Source of the DNA: Stutzerimonas stutzeri
GTDB taxonomy: Bacteria > Pseudomonadota > Gammaproteobacteria > Pseudomonadales > Pseudomonadaceae
DNA length: 64,000 nt
Direction: 5' to 3'
Assembly: GCF_000935215.1 (NCBI RefSeq)
Contig: NZ_JXXD01000231.1
Location: forward strand, 18,381 to 82,380
In this document: positions 29,389-36,516 of the stretch, piece after piece
Layout of the letters: each line of letters begins with the position of its first letter
How positions within the stretch are numbered: position 1 is the stretch's first letter
Translations under genes and position numbers: made by a program
The notes under the pieces: generated by a model
What the model was told of the DNA's origin: nothing
The model's input: the letters and a program-made list of their open reading frames with translations, nothing else
Database searches by the model: none

Positions 29389-30168
29389 TTGGAGCTTCGT
29401 CATCTTCGCTGTTTCGTGGCCGTCGCCGAGGAGCTGCATTTCGCACGGGCTGCCGAACGTTTGCATATGGAGCAATCGCCCTTGTCGCGGACCATCAAGG
29501 ACTTGGAGTACCGCTTGGGTGTGCAGCTGTTCGAACGCACAACGCGCCGAACGCGTCTCACCTGGGCCGGCACGGTCCTGTTGCAGGAAGCCCGGCGTGT
29601 CATTGCGGTCGTAGAACAGGCCAAAGCGAGCGTGAAAGGCGCCGCTTCGGGTTACCGAGGTCAGCTACGTATTGCCCTGTCCGACGGCGTCCCGCAATCG
29701 CGGCTGGCGTCGCTGCTCGCGCTGTGCCGCGAGGAAGACCCCGACATCGAAATCTTCCTGCGTGAAGTGCCGTCTGCGATGCAGGCCAGAGGCCTGGCGG
29801 ACGATTTGTTCGATGTCGGTCTGTCGCAAACCACATACCAGGCTGACGGGCTGCTGGCCGTGCCCGTATGGCATGACCCGCTTGTCGTTGCCCTGCCAGC
29901 ACGCCACCAATTGCTCGCCCACCGCGAGATTCCGCTGGAGGAACTCGCCGGGCACCCATTGGTGCTCTGTGAGCCTCAAGTCTGCGAAGGATTCTGGCAG
30001 CAGCTACAGCTCGTACTACGGCCTATTGCGCCCAGACTGACCATCGCGGAGCGTGTCCCAACCCTCGATCTGCGTGCTCACTTACTGAGCTATGCAGCTC
30101 AGGAACTGCTCGACGAGATGGTCGTGCTGTATCGCCGCGCACTTGGGGCGAGTGCGGCGCACGGCTGA
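29389..30168 (+). CDS. LysR-family regulator, probably internally shortened
   Basis: The start is TTG 29389 behind a strong CCGGAGGTG site, beginning MELRHLRCFVAVAEELHFARAAERLHMEQSP, the normal LysR HTH. The effector domain is recognisable to about residue 225 (VPTLDLRA). It then jumps to a typical LysR tail (ELLDEMVVLYRRALG) without the usual glycine-rich strand between. At 259 residues it is about 40 short of the family norm. An internal deletion is likely, so effector binding may be lost while DNA binding may remain. It lies downstream of, and collinear with, the MFS gene. Confidence 0.75.
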   Translation: MELRHLRCFVAVAEELHFARAAERLHMEQSPLSRTIKDLEYRLGVQLFERTTRRTRLTWAGTVLLQEARRVIAVVEQAKASVKGAASGYRGQLRIALSDGVPQSRLASLLALCREEDPDIEIFLREVPSAMQARGLADDLFDVGLSQTTYQADGLLAVPVWHDPLVVALPARHQLLAHREIPLEELAGHPLVLCEPQVCEGFWQQLQLVLRPIAPRLTIAERVPTLDLRAHLLSYAAQELLDEMVVLYRRALGASAAHG

Positions 30169-30373
30169 TTGCTCTGGGCCGCCCGCTGCGGCGGCCAATT
30201 CTTTCTTTCGCTGGCATTGTCAACACAGAAAGCCAGTCCCCATGCCAAGCACATTGGTATACGCCGCCACGAAACACCCATGATTATCGCCGAGTTCGGC
30301 AATCCAAGTTCTTTTCGCTACTAACGAAACTGCCATAAAATATGGCTGTACCATCCTTTAAAACGAGACGCTC

Positions 30374-30568
30374 GTGACCCTGACTGATGCGACCATCGCA
30401 CTTCTTCTTACCGCCAAGCTCCACGGCACGAATGCGGCAGTAAAGGCCACTGCCAAGCGTTGCTCCCAAGCTCTCCCCCGCAGCAAACGCGACCTCATGT
30501 TTACCGTGATGAACAGTCGCGAGCCCCTGAAGCTCGTCGGGCACATCGCTCAAAACTTGGACCAATAG
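30374..30568 (+). CDS. Possible 64-residue hypothetical protein
   Basis: A GTG-initiated frame (MTLTDATIALLLTAKLHG...) lies in the 529-bp gap between the LysR gene and DUF932. It is basic and helical in character, with no membrane segment. A short purine stretch (GAGACG) precedes the start. I recognise no family, and it could be chance. The rest of 30169-30660 shows nothing I can support. Confidence 0.25.
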   Translation: MTLTDATIALLLTAKLHGTNAAVKATAKRCSQALPRSKRDLMFTVMNSREPLKLVGHIAQNLDQ

Positions 30569-30660
30569 CGTCTTCGGTAGCAGTCGGCTGATCCGAGGTC
30601 TCGATTCAACTCTCCGTGGCGGAACACCACGCACGGTTACGACAACGTTCGAAATATATG

Positions 30661-30685
30661 AGGGGCCGACCGCCCGACGGCCCCT
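30661..30685 (-). terminator. Terminator-like hairpin after the DUF932 gene
   Basis: A perfect 8-bp stem (AGGGGCCG / CGGCCCCT) with a 9-nt loop begins 11 bp after the DUF932 stop. On the minus strand an A/T-rich CATATATTT tract follows. Confidence 0.45.
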
Positions 30686-30696
30686 CCGGGTGGGCT

Positions 30697-31527
30697 TCAG
30701 GCTTTCAACTGGCGCAGGCCATCGGCCAGAAGCCACAGGGCACGGTTCAGGCGTAGGTCCTGGTCGATGCCCTGCACGGGGCGGGTACGCTGACGGCGTC
30801 CGCTATTGCTGCGCCCGACCAGACCGCCACGAATGAGGTTTTCCTGGGTTCGGTTGAACACGCTCCAGAGGTCGGCTCGGTTGTCGTCGAGACGGCGCGG
30901 GGCCAGCACCTGCCGTTCGGTGATCGGCGCCGGCTTGGCGTGATCGTCATACTTGAGAGCCAGCGCGGCACGGGCGAAGACTTCGGCCTCGCCGCCATCC
31001 AGGGTGACAGCGCGCATGGCCTCGCGCGACACCTGCGCCTGCTCGAAACCGTGCAGTACTTGGTAAGCGCCCTCGATCACCTGGGCGGCCACGTCGCCTT
31101 TATGCGGCACGCGCGCGTCCGCTACGGTGTCGCCGCAGACTAGGCCGTTCTGGCAGACGAAACGGAACATGCCGGCCAGCATCTGGTAGCTGCTGGTGCC
31201 GTCGTGCGAATTCAGCAGGATGATTTCATTGGCCTCGCCTCGGGCATCAATCTGGCTGGCATGACGCAGGCGGATCATGTGCTTGGTGAATTCGCGCCGG
31301 TCGTCCCGGCGCACCCGGGTCTGACACACCATGAAGGGCTCGAAGCCCTCGCCGCGCAGCTCCTGCAACAGGGTCGCGGTCGGGATGTAGCTGTAGCGCT
31401 CGGAGCGGCTTTCGTGCGGAGCCTCGGCGAAGATGGACGGGGCCACATTGCGAATCTGCTCATCCGACAAGGGGGATTCCGAGCGCAGCACCGGGGAGCG
31501 GTACGAGAAGTTGGAAGCAAGTTGCAT
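30697..31527 (-). CDS. DUF932 mobile-element protein
   Basis: A 276-residue protein of the DUF932 (phage/plasmid-related) family, common on ICEs and large plasmids. The family pattern is visible in the N-terminal PVLRSESPLSDEQIR, the central IILLNSHDGTSSYQMLAGMFRFVCQNGLV, and the later LKYDDHAKPAPITERQVL. Its function is not established; it is one of the best markers here for integrative-element DNA. A long GC-rich structured leader precedes it (31760-32005), and a hairpin follows at 30661. Confidence 0.85.
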   Translation of the reverse strand: MQLASNFSYRSPVLRSESPLSDEQIRNVAPSIFAEAPHESRSERYSYIPTATLLQELRGEGFEPFMVCQTRVRRDDRREFTKHMIRLRHASQIDARGEANEIILLNSHDGTSSYQMLAGMFRFVCQNGLVCGDTVADARVPHKGDVAAQVIEGAYQVLHGFEQAQVSREAMRAVTLDGGEAEVFARAALALKYDDHAKPAPITERQVLAPRRLDDNRADLWSVFNRTQENLIRGGLVGRSNSGRRQRTRPVQGIDQDLRLNRALWLLADGLRQLKA

Positions 31528-31759
31528 GGTCGTTCTCCTGACAAGGTTTGCTGTTCAACCCCCACCGGATTCCTAGATTCGGAGCCCGCTTTCGGCTCTT
31601 CCGGTGGGGTCGGCACGAACACCTGGGCTGGCCTCGTTGCCACCGTCTTTCCTGAGTTCATCGCCCGCGACGGTCAGGAGCACGCGGACGGGTGCCGTCA
31701 AGGAAGCAAGCGCCGGGAGGGTGCGGCCCACAGGCGCAGCCGAGGACACGGCCCGGCGC

Positions 31760-32005
31760 GCCTTGAAGGCGCGAGGCCGCGCGCTACAGTCGCGACAAGG
31801 TGATGAAGTCAGGGAAAGACGGATCGACAGGCAATGGCCGCAGCATGGGCAACGGCCTTCGCAAGCGCAGCGCGCAGGCCCGGAGCAGCCGGGTCGAAGG
31901 CATCAGCCGAGCACAGCGAGGGAACGATGGAAGCCCAAAGGGCGAGACTTGCGCAGCGAGGCTCGATGCACAGCACGACAGCGCGCCCGGCCATAGGCGG
32001 GGGTG
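31760..32005 (-). ncRNA. Candidate structured leader upstream of DUF932 (radC-motif-like)
   Basis: The 586-bp gap between DUF932 and the divergent gene at 32114 is GC-rich and full of short inverted repeats, with no convincing coding frame. A 22-bp block at 31861-31882 recurs with one mismatch at 34503-34524, upstream of radC in the same orientation relative to its gene. Further matches (for example GCCTTCAAGGCGCGC versus GCCGTCAAGGGCTGCGC on the minus strand) follow in the same order. Structured leaders upstream of radC-type and other mobile-element genes are known as the radC RNA motif. Identity with that motif is inferred. Confidence 0.4.
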
Positions 32006-32113
32006 CCCAAACAGCTGAAGTACCTGAGAGCCGGTCAAGCAATGTGGTTTGGGGTACCGACACACCCAACAAGGTCAAATAGGCTGAAGCGACTTCAACA
32101 TAAGGGATGACAC

Positions 32114-32917
32114 ATGCCTACAGCGCAGACCATGACCCCGCAGCAAGCCTGCGAAAACATCCTGATCGGCGGAAAGCGCTACAACACCGAGCGCAGCCTT
32201 CTGCGTAGCGAGAACGCCATTATCGATCGACTGCTCACTCGCGGCCTCGAACTGAAATCAGCCTACGGCGAGCTGTACGAGAAGCTGCACTCGCGTCCGC
32301 CGGCCCTCAGGGTATTGCTGGGCCTTTTGCTGAGTACCGCAGCCTTTTGGAGCCCGGAAAAGATCGCCGAGTCCCGCGACCGGCGAGACGAACTCATCGA
32401 GACCAACCGTCAAATTGGGCGAAAGGCCGCGGAGTTAGCGCAGCTGCTGGAGCAGCGTACCTGGCTGCATGAAACCTCTGGTTTCAGCAGCCGCACCCAC
32501 TATCACGTTTGCGATGTGATCGAGGCGGCGGCCGGGAACCACTCACTGTTCAATGCCTATGTGAAAGACCGCCTGGACGCCCTCTGCGGCCAGTTCGACC
32601 TGAAATACTGGCCCTCGCCGGATCAGCTTGTCCGAGCCCTCGCAGCGGACGCAAATAGCGCCACTCTGGAGGCGACCGATCCGCTGACCCGCGCCGCGTC
32701 TACAGGAACGCGGCCTTCGCGAACCGACTTCTCCAAGGCATTGTTTGCTGCCATTGAGGAAAACAGCACACAGAGCGGCGGACCTCTGCCCGAAGATTTT
32801 CGGCTCAGCGATGGCGCGCTCGCCTCGTTGGCGAATTGCGCGTTGGACTTGGGGCCGGATGAGCTTGCGGACAGCACCTACGTAAAACGACTTCGCCAAC
32901 GCCTCCGCGACAAGTGA
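32114..32917 (+). CDS. Hypothetical integrative-element protein
   Basis: The frame has 267 codons from ATG 32114, with AAGGG eight bases upstream. The product looks soluble and largely helical. An Arg/Glu-rich middle (ESRDRRDELIETNRQIGRKAAEL, about residues 95-117) may form a coiled coil. One hydrophobic stretch (LRVLLGLLLSTAAFW, about 68-82) could be a single membrane or buried helix. I do not recognise the family. Its place between DUF932 and a ProQ/FinO gene suggests element backbone or cargo. The 306 bp after it (32918-33223) contain a partial copy of the radC-terminator hairpin sequence near 32950 but no gene I can support. Confidence 0.6.
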   Translation: MPTAQTMTPQQACENILIGGKRYNTERSLLRSENAIIDRLLTRGLELKSAYGELYEKLHSRPPALRVLLGLLLSTAAFWSPEKIAESRDRRDELIETNRQIGRKAAELAQLLEQRTWLHETSGFSSRTHYHVCDVIEAAAGNHSLFNAYVKDRLDALCGQFDLKYWPSPDQLVRALAADANSATLEATDPLTRAASTGTRPSRTDFSKALFAAIEENSTQSGGPLPEDFRLSDGALASLANCALDLGPDELADSTYVKRLRQRLRDK

Positions 32918-33223
32918 TGTGTGCCGACCGCCTTGAGGGCGCAACACAAAGATGGCCGAAGCCCCCTGCGAAGCAGGAAGAGGCATTAAGGGCACGCAGC
33001 TACCCCAAACGTTCTCACGGACGCAATCAACAACGTCCAGAGTCGTACCAGCTGCAGGCAATACACATATCCGCCCAGGCACGGCGGCCGGATGTCGCAG
33101 CCACAACGATCAGTAGCCAGGCGGGTCAGATGCCGCGCTCACGCACTCTTAAGCAGGCTGTGTAAAACGTTTGCATGGGATACCCTATTACCACGAATCA
33201 ACGATGAAGCTGCGAACTGAACG

Positions 33224-33805
33224 ATGGGTTTTGAACTACTAGCAGAGCTACGAGACCGCCTACGAGCTGAAAAGGTGCAGGAAAAGGCTGATGCTACGCA
33301 GCAGCGTATGCAGAAGCCTTCTCGGAAGACAGAGCCTCGCGAGCAAGATCCTGCGGTGGAAGCGATCTGGCGGTTGCAGAAGCGTTTTCCATTGGCTTTC
33401 CCGGTCAGTCCGGCCCCCAAGGTACCCCTAAAGGAAGGGATTCTCCAAGATGCTGAGCAACACCTGGATCTGCTCGGAATAACCAAGGAACAGCTCAAAC
33501 AAGGCATCGCTATCTGGTGCCGAGGAAGTCGCTACTGGGCATGCATGACGGAGAATGCGCCACGCATGGACCTGAATGGTCAGGCGGTTGGCGTGGTGAC
33601 GGCGAACCAGGCGCTGCACGCGAAGCAGCAAGCTAAGCGGCAGCGCGGCCAAGCACGACGTAGTCAAAAAAAGCCAAAAGAGCGTATGCCGGATAAGGCC
33701 GCCGATTCCGCTGTGGAACGGGTAGCGGATGAAAAACAAGTGGACTCCATGCCGCCCGCATTCGACGGCGCAGCAAAAAAGGGGGCCGAAGCCCCCTGCG
33801 GCTAG
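33224..33805 (+). CDS. ProQ/FinO-family RNA chaperone
   Basis: A 193-residue protein whose centre (about residues 40-135) matches the ProQ/FinO domain: AIWRLQKRFPLAFP, then PLKEGILQDAEQHLDLLGIT, LKQGIAIWCRGSRYWACM and RMDLNGQAVGVVTANQALHAK. A lysine/arginine-rich tail follows. These proteins bind structured RNAs and, on plasmids, regulate conjugation through antisense RNA. An element-encoded copy beside two structured leaders is suggestive. Its 3' end reads through the radC terminator and overlaps the radC stop by a few bases (convergent). Confidence 0.8.
   Translation: MGFELLAELRDRLRAEKVQEKADATQQRMQKPSRKTEPREQDPAVEAIWRLQKRFPLAFPVSPAPKVPLKEGILQDAEQHLDLLGITKEQLKQGIAIWCRGSRYWACMTENAPRMDLNGQAVGVVTANQALHAKQQAKRQRGQARRSQKKPKERMPDKAADSAVERVADEKQVDSMPPAFDGAAKKGAEAPCG
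33775..33796 (-). terminator. Rho-independent terminator of radC
   Basis: On the minus strand, GGGGGC-TTCG-GCCCCC is followed by six Ts, 5 bp after the radC stop. It is a textbook terminator with a stable tetraloop. It lies inside the 3' coding end of the convergent ProQ/FinO gene. Confidence 0.85.
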
Positions 33806-34311
33806 AGCAAGCCCTGCTCTGCGAACGAAACCGTTGCCTCGCCGCCCACTATGATGTGATCCAGCGTGCGTACATCCACCAGCGCCAGCGCCTCCTTGAG
33901 GCGCTGGGTCAGCACCTTGTCCGCCTGGCTTGGCTCTGGATTTCCGCTCGGATGGTTATGCGAGAAGATCACCGCCGCAGCGTTAATCCGCAACGCCTCC
34001 TTCACCACTTCGCGCGGATACACCGAAGCCTGATCGATGGTGCCGCGGAACAACTCAACGTACTCAAGCAACCGATGTTTGCTGTCCAGGAACAGCGCCG
34101 CGAACACCTCGTGCTCGAAACCAACCAGCTTGGTACTCAGGTAATCTTTGACCACGTCCGGTGCGTCAAACAGCGCCCCACGCTGGTACTTCTGATCAAT
34201 CGCCTGGCGCGCCACGCTCAGGATCTGTTCCACTGATGCCGGTAGGTAGCGCCCTTTTGCGTCACGCACCAGCAGCATGGAATCGAACGAGGAAAAGGAA
34301 AGTTGCGACAT
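33802..34311 (-). CDS. radC: RadC-family JAB-domain protein
   Basis: A 169-residue RadC/DUF2466 protein with the metal-binding JAB motif intact (SHNHPSGNPEPSQAD). It lacks the N-terminal helix-hairpin-helix region of long RadC proteins, as is usual for the short copies on integrative elements. A DNA-repair role is historical and doubtful; the actual function is unknown. It has its own terminator, and a GC-rich leader of over 300 bp precedes it, related to the one before DUF932. Confidence 0.88.
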   Translation of the reverse strand: MSQLSFSSFDSMLLVRDAKGRYLPASVEQILSVARQAIDQKYQRGALFDAPDVVKDYLSTKLVGFEHEVFAALFLDSKHRLLEYVELFRGTIDQASVYPREVVKEALRINAAAVIFSHNHPSGNPEPSQADKVLTQRLKEALALVDVRTLDHIIVGGEATVSFAEQGLL

Positions 34312-34640
34312 GGTCGTGCTCCGGTTGCTCGGGCGGAATTGCCCGGAACCGGCGCCAGCACGGCGCAGCGCAGCTGTCAGGGGTCAACGACGACCGCCAG
34401 GACGCCAGCGTGCAAGGCACGCGCAGCCCTTGACGGCGAGAACGCCGTGATACGGTGAAGGGAACAGCAAGACCGCCCCCACTCCACCCATGCCACGGAT
34501 CGGCAAGCGGAGCGCGCAGGCCCGCAAGGGCCGGAGGTGTCAGGGATTAAAGCCGAATGGCCGGGATTCGGCACGAAGCACGGGGCGTAGCCCGCGAGCC
34601 CGACGGCGGAACGCCGGGGCACACTAGCGCATAGCGAACA
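34312..34640 (-). ncRNA. Candidate structured leader upstream of radC (radC-motif-like)
   Basis: About 330 bp without a credible frame, GC-rich and packed with hairpins (for example TCGGGCTCGCGGGC region near 34590 and TTCCGGGCAATTCCGCC near 34330, minus strand). It shares a 22-bp block (34503-34524) and a downstream GCCGTCAAGGGCTGCGC segment with the DUF932 leader. Both genes also share the pre-start sequence GGAGNACGACCATG. Position and content fit the cis-acting radC RNA motif known from mobile elements. No covariance check was possible. Confidence 0.5.
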
Positions 34641-34924
34641 CACGAATTTGCAACTTCAATTCAAAAAGAATGAAGTGACAAAACTCATCGGCGAAAGATG
34701 AACTATCTCCCATTGATATTCTAATAAGCACAAGCAGCACGAAGATATTGATCCGTTATAGGGCCGCTGCTAGGATCGGGTCTGGTTCTGGTATCCGCCT
34801 TGCTGCCTCGAGGAAAACCAGCTCAAATCGAAGCCCATATTTTTCCCCTTGTGGCCCGCCCGGCAAGCAGCATGCTCAGCAAAGCGAAAGCTTTAATGGC
34901 TGCATTTTGTCGAGGAAATTTGTG

Positions 34925-35521
34925 ATGTTCGATTTCGAATGTGTAGCTAACGCGGTTCGAGCCATGGAGCTGGACAGCGTGCCCGACGACCTTTCCCGCT
35001 GCCGTCAGCTGGAGCTCAAAGCAAAGCACTTGGGTTACCAAAACTGGAACCATCTGCTCGAAACTTTGAAGAACGAGCCCGCAAAAGATCGCCTTCAAAA
35101 AAGCACAATGCGCCTGATGCAGCGGATTTGCCAAATGCGCTTGCCGCTCCGCAACAAAGCTTACGTTCAACTGACTGTCCTGCCTGGTGGCGGAGTTGGC
35201 CATTACAGCTACTGGATAGGCTGGGACAAGAAAGGCAATGAGGTTCGCGTACCTCGCCCAATTGACGGCAGGGAGCAGGCGCGAAAACTCCGCAAGCTCC
35301 AGCCCTCACCAGTTTTTGCTATTGAAACAGAAAGAGAGTTTATAGCTTGGAATCACTTGTGGTTTTCGACCGCCATAGTGCCACCAGACTTAGCCAGAGA
35401 ATTTTTCCCGGCGTTGTTCAACAAGAAGCACCTTGTGGCAAAAAATCCGCCCATTGATCTCATCAAAGAAAAGTACGAGGCAATGGGTGACATCTATGCT
35501 AACAACCTCGAAGAAAACTAA
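34925..35521 (+). CDS. Hypothetical protein, low-GC cargo gene
   Basis: The start is ATG 34925 with GGAAA upstream, giving 198 residues; an in-frame upstream extension looks non-coding. The N-terminal segment (LELKAKHLGYQNWNHLLETL) resembles a short helical module seen at the start of some glyoxalase-related toxin-resistance proteins. The remainder (for example GVGHYSYWIGWDKKGNEVRVPRPI) is unfamiliar. No membrane segment or catalytic motif is evident. The gene and its 5' region (34640-34924) are visibly more AT-rich than their surroundings, suggesting separate acquisition. It is convergent with the Wadjet operon. Confidence 0.6.
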   Translation: MFDFECVANAVRAMELDSVPDDLSRCRQLELKAKHLGYQNWNHLLETLKNEPAKDRLQKSTMRLMQRICQMRLPLRNKAYVQLTVLPGGGVGHYSYWIGWDKKGNEVRVPRPIDGREQARKLRKLQPSPVFAIETEREFIAWNHLWFSTAIVPPDLAREFFPALFNKKHLVAKNPPIDLIKEKYEAMGDIYANNLEEN

Positions 35522-35526
35522 ATAAA

Positions 35527-35558
35527 GCTTCAGCGGCTCTCCTCGGAGCCGCTGAAGC
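35527..35558 (-). terminator. Terminator of the Wadjet operon
   Basis: A perfect 13-bp stem (GCTTCAGCGGCTC / GAGCCGCTGAAGC) with a 6-nt loop. On the minus strand TTTATTT follows. It lies about 60 bp beyond the last Wadjet gene, and on the plus strand it closes the hypothetical gene ending at 35521. Confidence 0.75.
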
Positions 35559-35619
35559 AGCTCATCGAATCGCACCGGACTAATCGGATTGGCCACCTGC
35601 GACTGGCTAAGTCGGGCGA

Positions 35620-36516
35620 TCAGCCCCTTCTTAGTTCTATGGGTTGAAGTACGGTCGAGGGCACTGCCAGGCAATACTCCTGCTCAACACCTCTACCCTT
35701 GCATTTGAGCAGGGCGAACAGATCCCGCAGGGGTGGGTCCTGCTGCTCTAGCCAAGGAAGCAGCGGCGGGACCAGGGCAAAGCTCTCCCGCCAGATGGTT
35801 TCGTCTCCATACTGATCGACTATTTCGGGACTCAGAAGTGGTACCAGCATACCCGCACAGGGCAAGGCTTCGGCTATGCGCCGGGCATTGGCTAGGCCAA
35901 CTGGATCAAGGTCAGGCAGCAGCCAGATCTTCGCGCCCTCCCAAGACACCAACAGCGCCAGCAGCCGATCAGATAGCCAACCTTCGTAATGAGCCACCAG
36001 CGCGCCGCTCAATACTGCCGGCAGCCGTGTCGGCAGATGCAGCAGGGTGTCACGGTTTTCCACTAGCACCACATGGCCGGTTGGCTTGGGGGTCGCGTCG
36101 GGTCTGCGCTCGTCGTGCCATAGCAACTTCAGAAACGCCGGTGAAGGCGATTCCCACTGCAGGATATTACCCTGTGCATCCTCCCAGCTGACGGCCTCGC
36201 CAGCGCTACAACTGATCATGAGCGAGGGCAGTCGCCCCCCGCGCTTGCTCGAGCCGCCGTGGATAATGTTCAAGCCGCGCACCGAACAGCTTTCCAAATC
36301 CTTGGGCGGCTGCAACCGGGCAATACGCTGCCCTAGAGAATCGGCATGCTGCACAATCACATGCGGCGATATTCGCCCGGGCACACGGCCCACCGTGACG
36401 ATGCCGGAGACTCTGAGCTGATCGAGCACAGCCTCAAGTGCCTTCGGCCAACTGCGCACAGGGACAGGCCCTTTGCGCAACCGCTGTAGTATTTCCAGCT
36501 CTCTCGGCCGACTCAT
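35620..36516 (-). CDS. jetD: Wadjet nuclease subunit JetD (Toprim)
   Basis: A 298-residue protein with a basic N-terminal arm and a C-terminal Toprim domain. The catalytic glutamate is in VLVENRDT (about residue 150), and the aspartate pair is in LLPDLDPVGLANA (about residue 212). JetD/MksG subunits nick or cleave closed circular DNA sensed by the SMC complex. It is shorter than many JetD proteins but keeps the catalytic core. The start overlaps the jetC stop by 4 bp (ATGA). It is the last of four genes in the order jetA, B, C, D. Confidence 0.82.
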   Translation of the reverse strand: MSRPRELEILQRLRKGPVPVRSWPKALEAVLDQLRVSGIVTVGRVPGRISPHVIVQHADSLGQRIARLQPPKDLESCSVRGLNIIHGGSSKRGGRLPSLMISCSAGEAVSWEDAQGNILQWESPSPAFLKLLWHDERRPDATPKPTGHVVLVENRDTLLHLPTRLPAVLSGALVAHYEGWLSDRLLALLVSWEGAKIWLLPDLDPVGLANARRIAEALPCAGMLVPLLSPEIVDQYGDETIWRESFALVPPLLPWLEQQDPPLRDLFALLKCKGRGVEQEYCLAVPSTVLQPIELRRG

